Notes under the pieces: generated by a model
The model's input: the letters and a program-made list of their open reading frames with translations, nothing else
Told to the model about the DNA's origin: nothing
Databases searched by the model: none
Program-made: the position numbers and the translations under genes
Part shown: positions 9,138 through 19,400 of the stretch, in pieces
How positions within the stretch are numbered: position 1 is the first letter of the stretch
Layout of the letters: the number at the start of each line of letters is the position of its first letter
Assembly: GCA_965248975.1 (NCBI GenBank)
Contig: CBDFKU010000018.1
Span: 1 to 64,000 of the forward strand
Length of the DNA: 64,000 nucleotides
Reading direction: 5' to 3'
Origin: CBDFKU01 sp965248975
GTDB lineage: Bacteria > Chloroflexota > Dehalococcoidia > Lucifugimonadales > JAGWBF01

Positions 9138-10100
9138 CTAGAACGCCAGCAGGTTGCGCGGGTTGTCCACGAGAATCCTGTCCACCTGCTCCTCCTTGAG
9201 GCCCCCCTTCAGCAGCTTGGGAAGGAAGTTGTACAGGTCCAGGAAGCTGGCTTTTAAGGCCACGTATCTCTGAGGTCGGTCCGGTACCCAGGCACCCTGG
9301 TGGTCCATCGAAAGGAGGATGCGGTCACCGTAGCCGGCCGCCGCCAGCCCGGTCACCGCGGCAACCCGCAACGGGTCCCAGGTCTCGGGGTTGCGACCCA
9401 CCAGGTCAAAGGCCATGTAGCAGCCGCGCCTCGCCACCTCCATCAGATTGGCCAGGTTCCCCTGGGTCCCCTCCAGGTGGCCCACTTGGATGCGCGACGG
9501 ATCGGCCCCTTCCGAGAGGAGGACGTCGAGGGCGATGATGGGACCGGGCCTGGCCTCGGTCGTGGGCAGCAACCAGCCGGACGTGTGTATGCATATGGAG
9601 ACGCCCAGCGCCTTGGATACCCTGGCCGCGGCGCGGAAGGCCTTCTCCTCCCCTTCGGAGAGGCCGGTGCCGTTCATGGAAATCTTCAGCACCCCGCACT
9701 TGACGCCGTTGGGTCCCACTCCTTCCGTTACCTCCCGGGTCATCCGCTCCTCGTACTTCTCCGGCTCCGTGCGGTCCCAATAGAGCGGGAAGCCGCCCGA
9801 CTGGTGGTAGTAGCCCGTGGCGGCGACGACGTTGATGTCGAGCCGCCTAGAAACCTCCTGCAGGATGTCCACGTCGCGGCCGACCTCGGGCGGCGTCACG
9901 TCCACCACCGTTTTCAACCCATGCTGCCGGACCGCCTGGCCGAGGTCGGCGCAAATCTCCCCGAGGACGGCCTCCCGGTCGAAGCGGGGTCCGAGGTCCT
10001 CCCGGGCGCCGGTATACCCGAGGACGACGTGCTCGTGGGGGTAGGTGATGCCCACCTGCTCCGGAGGGATATCTCCGAGAACTGTCCGCACTATCGGCAT
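9138..10100 (-). CDS. Phosphotriesterase-family metal hydrolase
   Basis: A 320-residue TIM-barrel amidohydrolase of the phosphotriesterase/PLL lactonase family, predicted to hydrolyse lactones or phosphotriesters with a binuclear metal centre. Metal-ligand motifs in order are HEH (residues 22-24), a likely carboxylated Lys in KCGVLKIS, His in ICIHTS, His in QVGHLEG and Asp in LSMDHQGAW. The start chosen is the ATG at 10100, preceded by GGAGGAGGCGAAA; a longer frame exists but has no ribosome binding site. It is divergent from the CocE-like hydrolase gene. Native substrates in this family are often lactones. Confidence 0.87.
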   Translation of the reverse strand: MPIVRTVLGDIPPEQVGITYPHEHVVLGYTGAREDLGPRFDREAVLGEICADLGQAVRQHGLKTVVDVTPPEVGRDVDILQEVSRRLDINVVAATGYYHQSGGFPLYWDRTEPEKYEERMTREVTEGVGPNGVKCGVLKISMNGTGLSEGEEKAFRAAARVSKALGVSICIHTSGWLLPTTEARPGPIIALDVLLSEGADPSRIQVGHLEGTQGNLANLMEVARRGCYMAFDLVGRNPETWDPLRVAAVTGLAAAGYGDRILLSMDHQGAWVPDRPQRYVALKASFLDLYNFLPKLLKGGLKEEQVDRILVDNPRNLLAF

Positions 10101-10354
10101 TTTCGCCTCCTCCAGTCGCTGCAGGTAACTCGGCTCCACAACGCCGTCGGTAGCACCTCATCATCGGCATTACCGTTGTGTACCCTGCCTTGAGCAATGG
10201 AATTCTAGCAACAAGACCGTACATGGTCAACGACGGTCCATCCGGACAAGCTCCTCCCTGGGCGCGCAGTAGCCGGCGGCTGGCCCACCCTTGCGGCGCC
10301 CTTGGCCTGGTGCTACGATGCGCCGTAGTCGGTGGAATCCAGCGGGAGGCTGCC

Positions 10355-12223
10355 ATGAGCTGCGGAAAATACCAGGGGTCCCAGATCCAATACGGCGTTT
10401 TCGAGCAGAACAACGTTATGGTGCCGATGCGAGACGGCGTCCGCTTGGCCACGGACATCTACCTGCCTACACTGAATGGAGAGCCCGTGGAAGGCCGATT
10501 CCCGGTTATCCTGGAACGCACCCCCTACCACAACGGCAACCCCTCGCTGACTGCCACCGGGCGCTACTTCGCCAAACGTGGCTACGCCGTCGTTCTCCAG
10601 GATGTACGGGGTCGGGGTGAGTCCGACGGCTCCTGGAAGGGCGTGGTCCTCGCCACCAACGAGGCCGATGATGGCTACGACACCTGTGACTGGATCGTGG
10701 GGCAGCCCTGGAGCGACGGAGGGATCGGTACTATCGGCCAATCCTACACGGGCTGCACCCAGCAGGCCCTGGCAGTCACCAACCCGCCGGGCCTCAAGGC
10801 CCAGTTCATCATAGAGTGCGGGTACAACTACCACACCCATACGATGCGCACCGGGGGCGCCTTCGGCCTGGCCAGACTCCCTTACGCCTTCGAGATGGCC
10901 GCGGAGGGCAAGGAGGCCCAGGACGATCCCGTCGTGAGGGGGGCCCTCCGGGATGCAGCCAGGAACGTGACCGAGTACATGAAGTATCTCCCAATAAAGC
11001 GTGGGAGTACGCCCCTGGCCTTCGCTCCAACCTACGAGAACATGTTCCTTACCCTGGCCTCCCACGGAGACTACGACGACCTCTGGAAGGACCCCATTTG
11101 CAACCTGGAAGAGCACATCGACAGACACCCCGACATCCCGGTCATGTCCACCACCTCCCTGTACGGCCACCACGTCTGGGCCAGCACCACGAAGTTCAAC
11201 GAGCTGAGCGTGCGGATCAAGTCTCCCTTGAGATTGATCATCGGCCCCTGGCTCCACAGCATAATCAGCATGAGCAACACCTGGACCGGCGAGGTGGATT
11301 TCGGCCCGTACGCTGTGCTGGACAACCTGAATGACCTTCGACTCAAGTGGTTCGACCAGCACCTCAAAGGGATGCACACCGACGTGCTGGAGGACCCGCC
11401 GATAAGCGTATTCGTGATGGGAGGCGGCAGCGGGCGCCGCGATGCCGCGGGCCATATGACGCATGGAGGCTTCTGGAGGCGCGAGCGCCGGTGGCCCCTG
11501 GAGGGCACACGCTTCACCAGCTACTACCTTCACGCCGGCGGCGGCCTGGGCCCAGACCTCCCCGGTCGGGACGCTCCTCCCTCCCGCTACACCTTCGATC
11601 CACGGGATCCGGTGCCCACTGTAGGAGGTGGTGGCGGCCAGAGCGACGTGGCCTCACCGGGTTTCCTGGTCGTCGGCGCCTATGACCAGCGGGGCCGTAA
11701 GGATCTCGAATCATGTAAGGACACCATGCCTCTGGCGCTACGCCCCGATGTCCTGGTCTTCCAGACGCCGCCCCTCGATCAGGACGTGGAGGTAACCGGG
11801 CCCGTGGAGGTGAACCTGTGGGCCGCTTCCTCGGCTCCCGATACCGATTTCACCGCCAAGCTGGTGGACGTCGTGCCTCCCAACCCGGACTACCCTGAGG
11901 GGTTCGCCATGAACCTCTGCGAAGGAATCGTCCGCGCCCGTTACCGCAACGGCCCAGAGGTGGCTGAGCTGATGCAGCCGGGCCAGGTCTACACCTTCAG
12001 GATAGATCTCCAGGCCACCTGTAATCTGTTCAAGGAGGGGCATCGCGTTCGTCTGGAGGTGTCGTCCAGCAACTTCCCACGCTATGACGTGAACCCCAAC
12101 ACCGGCGCTCCCCTGTGGTCTTCTGCCGAGACTCGGGTGGCACAGCAGTCCGTGTACCACGATGCTGAGCACTCCTCCCACGTGGTGCTGCCGATCATTC
12201 CCGCCGACCGAGGCCTCAGTTAG
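10355..12223 (+). CDS. CocE/NonD-family X-Pro-type acyl hydrolase
   Basis: A 622-residue hydrolase of the CocE/NonD family (alpha/beta hydrolase core plus C-terminal jelly roll), related to cocaine esterase and X-prolyl dipeptidyl peptidases. The nucleophile elbow is GTIGQSYTGCTQ. Other family marks are the N-terminal VMVPMRDGVRLATDIYLP, DVRGRGESDG, the cap helices, and the C-terminal domain with VTGPVEVNLWAASSAPDTDF and VRLEVSSSNFPRYDVNPNTG. The ATG at 10355 follows GGGAGG and fits the family N-terminus; upstream extensions are not conserved in character. No signal peptide. Substrate unknown, probably an ester or amide. Confidence 0.88.
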   Translation: MSCGKYQGSQIQYGVFEQNNVMVPMRDGVRLATDIYLPTLNGEPVEGRFPVILERTPYHNGNPSLTATGRYFAKRGYAVVLQDVRGRGESDGSWKGVVLATNEADDGYDTCDWIVGQPWSDGGIGTIGQSYTGCTQQALAVTNPPGLKAQFIIECGYNYHTHTMRTGGAFGLARLPYAFEMAAEGKEAQDDPVVRGALRDAARNVTEYMKYLPIKRGSTPLAFAPTYENMFLTLASHGDYDDLWKDPICNLEEHIDRHPDIPVMSTTSLYGHHVWASTTKFNELSVRIKSPLRLIIGPWLHSIISMSNTWTGEVDFGPYAVLDNLNDLRLKWFDQHLKGMHTDVLEDPPISVFVMGGGSGRRDAAGHMTHGGFWRRERRWPLEGTRFTSYYLHAGGGLGPDLPGRDAPPSRYTFDPRDPVPTVGGGGGQSDVASPGFLVVGAYDQRGRKDLESCKDTMPLALRPDVLVFQTPPLDQDVEVTGPVEVNLWAASSAPDTDFTAKLVDVVPPNPDYPEGFAMNLCEGIVRARYRNGPEVAELMQPGQVYTFRIDLQATCNLFKEGHRVRLEVSSSNFPRYDVNPNTGAPLWSSAETRVAQQSVYHDAEHSSHVVLPIIPADRGLS

Positions 12224-12374
12224 GGTTCGAACATCAAAATCACGAAATCGCAACGTTTGGACGGTCATCGAGAACTATTCGTACAAGAGTCCCTTTCCAT
12301 TGACAGGACTATGGAATTTTGATACGTTGCGAATATGGCATAGGCTGTTCCACGATGGAGAAAGGGGGGTCGGG

Positions 12375-14099
12375 ATGGCGGACTACGACATTATCATCAA
12401 GGGAGGCACCATCGTCGACGGGACGCGCACACCGCGTTACGTGAGCGATCTGGCCATCAAGGACGGGAAGGTCGCCAAGATCGGTGGCCTGCGGCGCAGC
12501 AGTGCTGACAGGGTGCTGGACGCGGCGGGCCTCGTCGTGGCCCCCGGCTTCGTCGATCTCCACACCCACTACGACGCCCAGATCCAGTGGGACCCCTACT
12601 GCACCCTGTCGGGCTGGCATGGGGTGACCTCGGTGGCCATCGGTAACTGCGGTTTCGGGTTCGCCCCGTGCCGGGTCGAGGACCGGGAGCGGGCGATGCT
12701 GGCACTGACACGCAACGAGGCCATCCCCCTCGGGGCGATGCAGAAGGGGATGCTATGGGACTGGGTGACCTTCGCCGAGTTCCTGGATAGCCTGGACCGC
12801 ATCCCCAAGGGAGTAAACGTCCTTACCTACGTGCCGCTGGCGCCCCTGTACAGCTGGGTGATGGGATGGGAAGAGTCCAAGGGAAGGCGTCCTACGGACG
12901 CCGAGCTGGAGGAGATGTGTCGTCTGATGCATGAAGGGATGGACATTGGCGGCTGCGGATGGTCCGCTCAGGTCCTGGGCCAGAATTCAGTGCAGCGGGA
13001 CTATGACGCGACTCCCATGGTCACCGACCTGATGACGGACCGGGAGATCCTCACCTTCGCCAGGGCGCTGGCCGATCGTGACGAGGGCTTCATAGAGCTG
13101 GCTTACCGGGAAACGGGCGATGAGGGCCAGGTCATGGAAGAGGCCACCATGAAGATGTTCGAGAGGGTAGCCGAGGCAAGCGGCAGGCCCATCCTGTATC
13201 AGACGGTGCAGCCCCAGGCCGACGACCCGACGCCCCACCGCGAGAGGCTACGCTGGCTAGAGGACTGTGTCCGGAGGGGGCTACGAATATACGGCCAGGG
13301 CCAGTTCCAAACGGGCGACCTCGAGGTGAACTTTGAGGATATAAACCAGTTCGACGACACCCCCACCTGGCGTGAAGTGACTTTGGGACGGCCCGCGGAG
13401 AGAAAAGCCAAGATGCAGAATCCAGAGCTGAGGGCGGCCCTACGGGCGGAGTGGGACGCCGGCACCAGGCCCGTGGCCATCAGTCCCGAATCGTTGCTGG
13501 GCCTGTTCGTGGAGGAGGTGGCCAGTCGCGATCTCGAACACTACGAAGGCGTGGGCGTCGGGGAGATTGCGGAGAAGGAGGGAAAGCACGTCGTCGACGC
13601 TCTGCTGGACCTGGTGGTGGCCGACGATTTAAAGACCGAGTTCAGGGCCCCACGGGGCCGGGACAATGCCCAATACATGGCGGAGGTGGTGAACTCTCCC
13701 TACGTCATCGCCGGGGTTTCGGACGGCGGAGCACACGTCAAGATGAGTACGGCGGGAAGCTTCCCTACGGAAACCCTGATCTGGCTGGTGCGAGACGAGC
13801 AGCTGGTAAGTCTGGAAGAGCTACACTACAAGCTGAGCTACCTGCCGGCCTTCTTCGGCGGGTTCCAGGACAGGGGCTTCCTCCGCGAAGGGGCACCGGC
13901 GGACGTAGTGATATACGACCTGGAGAATTTGCGGTTGTTGCCAGTGGAAGTCGCCCATGACTTGCCCGATGGTGATTGGAGACGGGTGCGGAAGGCGGAA
14001 GGGTATCGCTGGATTCTGGTCAATGGCCAGGTGACCTCAGAGGACGGGAACCCCACCGGCGCCATGTCGGGCAAGCTCCTGCGCCACGGTAAGGCCTGA
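12375..14099 (+). CDS. N-acyl-D-amino-acid deacylase-like amidohydrolase (paralogue)
   Basis: A 574-residue amidohydrolase, clearly a paralogue of the protein at 2351-4078: IIIKGGTIVDG, DLHTHYDAQIQWDPY, GNCGFGFAPC, GVSDGGAHVKM and RGFLREGAPADVVIYD all recur at matching places. It is predicted to use the same metal-dependent amide hydrolysis. The ATG at 12375 lies after GAGAAAGGGGGG; the open frame extends upstream across the end of the previous gene but that part is not protein-like. A weak promoter-like TTGACA at 12300 lies upstream. Two divergent copies in 12 kb suggest substrate diversification. Confidence 0.88.
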   Translation: MADYDIIIKGGTIVDGTRTPRYVSDLAIKDGKVAKIGGLRRSSADRVLDAAGLVVAPGFVDLHTHYDAQIQWDPYCTLSGWHGVTSVAIGNCGFGFAPCRVEDRERAMLALTRNEAIPLGAMQKGMLWDWVTFAEFLDSLDRIPKGVNVLTYVPLAPLYSWVMGWEESKGRRPTDAELEEMCRLMHEGMDIGGCGWSAQVLGQNSVQRDYDATPMVTDLMTDREILTFARALADRDEGFIELAYRETGDEGQVMEEATMKMFERVAEASGRPILYQTVQPQADDPTPHRERLRWLEDCVRRGLRIYGQGQFQTGDLEVNFEDINQFDDTPTWREVTLGRPAERKAKMQNPELRAALRAEWDAGTRPVAISPESLLGLFVEEVASRDLEHYEGVGVGEIAEKEGKHVVDALLDLVVADDLKTEFRAPRGRDNAQYMAEVVNSPYVIAGVSDGGAHVKMSTAGSFPTETLIWLVRDEQLVSLEELHYKLSYLPAFFGGFQDRGFLREGAPADVVIYDLENLRLLPVEVAHDLPDGDWRRVRKAEGYRWILVNGQVTSEDGNPTGAMSGKLLRHGKA

Positions 14100-14538
14100 G
14101 CCCCCTGACCCCCCAACACCCTTATCGTCGCCGGTTTAGCGTCGATGGAGACTTATGCGGGTGCGGGTACCTCGGAGCGGATAAGCCCTTCGTGTTGTAG
14201 CTGCGACCACAGGTCATCGGAATAGGATGCTCCACCATGCGAAAGTTCTCCTCGGCCTCCGCTCGTCGTCCCGGATGGCTCCGAAGTATCAAAGACGCTT
14301 CAGAGGTGCCTGCGTAATGCTAGAATCTAGGTTCCGGTAAAGTGTTGCTACGCCGTCCGTCCCGGACTTATCGGCACGATCGGCTAAAACTTCGTAAGTT
14401 GCCGACAAGATCCTCGCTCTGGCGTGTTGGCCGAGCGTAGTGACCGTACAGTCCGCAGAGTAGACGAGGCAGTTGGGGTCTAAACCTAGTCCTTCTGGTA
14501 CCCCCGATTTTACGCCTGCTGTCGTTGTCCAGGGAAAA
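14100..14538. other. Intergenic region left of the IS element
   Basis: This 439-base stretch between the amidohydrolase and the IS left end contains no credible gene. I see no tRNA fragment that could be the far attachment site of the island. It may mark the left flank of the accessory region. Confidence 0.4.
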
Positions 14539-16202
14539 TGTCAGGGTCAAGTGTTCAGCGAAAATGTCAGTAGTCCCTATCTCTGTTTTGGTTTCACTAA
14601 AGGCGAAGATCATGGCCTAGTCCCCTGGTTGTCCAACAGCCGCTTTAGCGTGGCATAGCCGATGCCCAGTTCCCTGGCAGCCTGCCGCCGGGAGAGCCCA
14701 CCCGTTCCGATCCGCTCCACCACTTTGGCATATTGCTCCTCGAACTCAGGCCGTTGACTCACCCGAGGCCGACCGATGCTCTTTCCTTGCTGACGTGCCC
14801 GTTCCATGCCGGCCACCACCAGGTCCCGGTGGACCTGCTTCCTTGCGGGGTCCTCATACCAGATGGTCTCCCCGGCCAGAGGCCCTGGAGGCACCTGGGC
14901 TCTGACACGTTCTTTGGGCCTCCAGTCCGTGGGATCCGGGTCGGGAAGTGCCGCTACCACCGGACCGGCAGGGGTCCGAGCCCGCAGTTCGGTGGCTAGA
15001 GGCGGAGCTTCCCCAGGAGTCAGGATCTGCTCCCGATGCCGCACCAGTAGACGACCATCCAGACGTTCCTGCACCTCCACCCGGGCCCCTGCATAGCTGG
15101 GCCGCTCCATATTGGGATAGAGTTGCAAGGTGCGCCCGTAGTATTGCACCGTGTTGTCTTTGGCCACCCGGCGCAGCTCCTTGATGCACAGGACACTACC
15201 CAGGTCCAGCTCCGGGTCCACCGGCCGGTAGGCCGACTCCGCCTGGTCGGCGGGCACCCCGAAGCGCTGGTTGAACCGGGACAGAAACTCGCTCAGCACT
15301 TCATTCCCTCCGCCAGGGTGCAGGCGCCAGCCAGACGTCCTTCTCCGGAAGGACCACCAGACGGTCTTGGAAGGTGCCATTGGCTCGCTCAACCCTTCCT
15401 TTTGCCTCAGGCTGTGGGCCAATATCTGGGTGATCCCCAGTTCTCCCAGCGCTCTACCCCATTGGGTTGATGGCCCTTTCCGGGGATCCTGGGATAGGTC
15501 CGATGGGTTACGCCGGGCCTTGAAGACGGCATGCCCATCGGTGTACACCGCCATAGGCACCCCCTCACGCTCGATGATGCCATGGAGCAGAGACAGGTAG
15601 CCTCGGGTGTCCTCCTGTTCCTGGAATAGGGCATAGGGTGCCGTCCCGGTAGCGTCATCCACAGCCAGCAGCAAGGTAAGCCAGGCTCCCCGGTCCTCCA
15701 GTCCTTCCCCGGAAGGATGGCTCCCATCCAATTGGAGCAGCATCCCTTCTTGGGGCATCCGTTGCCTTCGACACCGGTGTAGTGAGGGCCGGCGGTGGAG
15801 GGGACTGGACAACCCGGCCCTGACCAAGAGCCGCCTTACCGTGGGTCGGGATAAGATCACTCCTTCCCGTTCGGCCAACAACTCGGTCAGCTGGGTATGA
15901 TTGATGCCGCCATAGCGTCCTTGGGCCAGGCTCGCCACCTGCTGCTGGATAGGCTTCGGAGTAGTGTTGGGTGGCACCCGGCCCCGGCTCTTGTGGGCCA
16001 GCCCCCTGGCCCCTTCCTTTCGATAGGCCGCTAACAGTCGCCATCCCTGCCGTTCACTCAATCCCAGGAGCGGGGCCTCCTCCTGCATCGACCAGTGCCG
16101 CTCTAATACCCCGTTCAAGATATGTAACCGGTTCTGCTCTTTGGTACTCAATGTCAGTCCTTCCATAAACTGACATTTTCCCTGACCAGTTACCTACTGA
16201 CA
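14539..16202. mobile_element. Insertion sequence, ISNCY/IS1202-like
   Basis: The element is bounded by imperfect inverted repeats of about 35 bases. The left end starts TGTCAG at 14539. The right end, read inward from 16202, also starts TGTCAG, and both contain a second internal GAAAATGTCAGT block (14559-14573 and mirrored about 16170-16186). A single transposase gene fills the interior on the minus strand. I could not define a target-site duplication with confidence; both flanks are A-rich. The family call rests on the transposase sequence and the double TGTCA-type ends. Confidence 0.65.
14610..16166 (-). pseudogene. DDE transposase with compensated double frameshift and resolvase-like tail
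   Basis: The frame is open for 518 residues and looks intact, but it is not. The N-terminal helix-turn-helix (residues 30-50), the rve-type core with Asp147 (LLQLDGSHP) and Asp210 (VYTDGH), and the C-terminal beta-barrel are as expected for ISNCY/IS1202-like transposases. In the third catalytic region (about residues 252-287) the printed frame is nonsense, while the neighbouring frame over 15303-15412 reads EAKGRVERANGTFQDRLV, the conserved block with the catalytic Glu. A one-base loss in a C run near 15412 and a one-base gain in a G run near 15304 explain this. The last 60 residues (ERARQQGKSIGRPRV then a helix-turn-helix) resemble the tail of serine resolvases. Confidence 0.8.
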
Positions 16203-16403
16203 AAATTGTAGACCAACAACACGCCTGCCGTGGATACGGTGCAATGTACCCCCCTTATGGATCGTCCTGCTCTACCGTAGTGGACATGTCTATCGCGGCC
16301 GTATTACTATTTCCCCACAAGCGTCAGCGACCGCGTGCAACGACATCGACCGTCTCCTCGGTGAAGTTGAGAAGCCGATCACCAGCAAGGAGTGATTCTC
16401 GTC

Positions 16404-19400
16404 ATGGGTTTGCCGGGGTTAACTGGCTCCAGGCGCGAATCCGATGGTCTGCGAGTCTTTGGCCACAGGGTGGACTCGGCACGAACATTGCTGGTGCTCG
16501 TGCACGGGTTCCGCGGGAACAGGGAGACCACGTGGGGCCAGACGCCCCGCTTGCTTCTGGACATTCCCCAGAGAACTTTCGACGTTGCGATCTACCAATA
16601 CCCATCGAGGTTCTTCCCAGTGGGCTTGGTGGGCGTGGACGGGCAGGCCGAGGCTCTGGTTCAGGAGATCGAAGACCAAGCCAAAGCCCACGGCTACAGC
16701 CAGGTGGGCCTGGCAGGGCACAGCATGGGCGGGCTGATCGTGTCCCTGGCCGCGACGCTCCTACTGGGGCGAATCCTATCCGATTCACCCAATAAGGGCG
16801 CACCGCCTGTGCTCTCCGGTCTGCTGTGTGTAGGCACGCCGTGGGAGGGCGTGACCATCGCGGGGCTAGCAAGTCCCTGGCACCTCCAACTAAGAGATCT
16901 TTCGCGCGGGGGCGTTGGGGTCCGAGAACGAGCAAGGGGAGGCTTCGAGAACGCCGAAGCGAAGGGGATATGGGCCCACAACTTGGTGGCGATGCGCGAC
17001 GGTATAGTAGCCCCCCAGCCCGTGGAGACGGCACTGCGTAGGTACTGGATCAAGACGACCCATACGGGAGCCGTGGCGGCCAAGAGCGCCCAGGACGACA
17101 GGTTCGCTCCTTTCCACGAGTGGGCACTTAGGGCCTCCCAGGCCTCACTACTAACCTACCTGCGCGATCTACGGCGCCGCGTCGACGACCTTGGGATCCG
17201 ACCGATTAGTGAAGAGCACGGCAGGGTCCTTTTCGAGAACCGATCCGCCACGGAGTGGGAAGCCTCTGAAGGTGACGGAGTCAGCCCGGCGGGGCGGCAA
17301 ATTATCCCTGACTTGCTGGGCAGCCGCACTGAGAGGGACAGGCTGCCCGAGGTAGTATCCGAGCTGCTACACTCCAGTGAAGAGCGGGTGGGCCTCACCG
17401 GCGAGGGTGGCGCGGGAAAGACTACCGTCCTCATAGAGCTGGCACGGGAGGCTGTCGCGGCGGCCATTAAGCAGCCGGGGCGATCGCCGGTGCCCTTGCT
17501 GGTGCGCCTCCGATACTTGGGGGAGTCAGCCCCACGCTCCAACCGCGTCCACGAGGCTGTGCAAGCGATAGTCGACGCCGTGGAGGCGGGTCCGCAGGCC
17601 TCTGCCTGGATGGAGGAGAGCGTCACCAACGGAGTGCGCCCTCCTTTGCTGGTTCTGGTCGACGGTTTGGATGAAGGGGGAAGGGCACAGATCGGTCTCG
17701 TGGAGGACCTGGGCCGCCTGCTGGTCCCCGGCGACAGAATGGTGGCTGCCGGCCGTCCGGAGGCGATATTCAGGACCCGGTCCTTCAAGACCTACCGGCT
17801 GGACCCGCTGACCAGAGAGCAGGCGACCCGCATAGCCGAACGCCAACTGGGTAGCAGCGAGGCAGCAAAGTTCCGCAGCTGGGTGGAAGAGGCAGATCCG
17901 TCCTTCGCGGCGAAACCCGGCCAACTCGAAATGCTGCTGCGTATGTGGTATGGAGAGCCTAGAGAGGCAAAGCCTGCGCCCTGGTGCGTTGGGGAGCTAT
18001 ATCATCGGGCGCTTCCTTACATGTTTGGACGGGAGCGGGACCCAGGCGCAACCGTCATAAGGCTATCGTCAGAGGATCTAAACGGGCTTGCCCGCCGGTC
18101 CGAGGAATGCCTCCCTCGCCTGGCGTTCCGGCGATTCGTGTTTGGTGAGCAGCCCGACCTGACGGCCTTAGACGGCGGCTTTTTGCAACACCTGCAATCG
18201 TCCGGAATCGTGGAGCAGCGGTCATACACTGCGCTGAAGCAAAGCTGGCATTTCGCATCAGCGAGGTGGCAGGAGTACTTCGCATCCTTGGAGTTACGAA
18301 GGGTGGTCCAAAGCGGTGAAGCCATAGACGGCAAGGCCATCACGCCGCCGAGTCTTCTGAACATCTGGCGGATGGCCACCACTGACGACGAATCAGGTCG
18401 AGTAGTGGTCCAAGCAGCCGGGAACCTTTCGCCGGTGCTGCACGCCGTTGTGTTGGCGGCTCTCGGAGCCATGGATGCGGTCGACGTTACCCTCGGCCTT
18501 GTACGCAAGGGTGGCACCGGGGCCGGAGTAATCCCAGGTCTGCTTCGGGGCACTCCGGGACGCACGGCCGTCGTTGCCCTTTCTGCGATACTGTCAGACC
18601 CCAAGACCCCGGAGGAGGTGCGCCGTCGGGCCGTATTCTCGCTTAGGGGCACACAGGACCCGGAGGCGGCCGGGGGTCTAGTCGCGCTACTCAAAGATCC
18701 CGACACCCCGGAGCAGGTTCGTTGGCAGGCCGTAACCTCGCTGCAGGGCACCCAGGACCCGGAGGCGCTGGGGGTCCTGGGTGCCGCACTCAAGGACCTC
18801 GACATCCCCGAGCAGGTACGCTGGTACGCCGCATTGTCGCTGGAGGGCACCCAGGATCCGGAGGCGCTGGGGTCCCTTGTCGCGCAACTCAAAAACCCCG
18901 ACAGCCCAGAGCAGGTACGCTGGGGGGCCGCATTCTCGCTGGTGGGCACCCGGGAACCGGAGGCGTTGGGGGCCCTGGTCGCCGCACTCAAGGATCCCGA
19001 GACGCCGGATGCGGTGCGCAGACGGGCCGCATTCTCGCTGGTGGGCACCCAGGATCCGGAGGCGCTGGGGTCCCTTGTCGCCCTACTCAAAGACCCCAAC
19101 GCCCCAGAGCAGGTACGCTGGCGGGCCGCATCCGGGCTGAAGGGCACCCAGGACCCGGAGGCTCTGGGGGCGCTTGTCGCCGCGTTCAAAGATCCCAACA
19201 CCCCGAAGGGGGTTACCTTTCAGGCCGCAGTCTCGCTGAAAGGTACCCACAACCCTGAGGCGCTCTGGGCCCTGGTCGCTCTACTCAAAGAGCCCATCAC
19301 CCCGGAGGAGACCCGCTGGCAGGCGGGATACGCGCTGAGCCACGCAGGGCCACGTACAGCCGTTGCCCAGGCTCTGCTCAGTGGCCGCAACGTACAGACC

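Noticed and set aside
18017..19201. Long Ser/Gly-rich minus-strand frame across the HEAT repeats
   Set aside because: Repeats on the coding strand keep the antisense frame open; no independent protein features.
18648..19340. CRISPR array
   Set aside because: Regular spacing comes from coding HEAT repeats of 99 bases with no spacer/repeat alternation; no cas genes.
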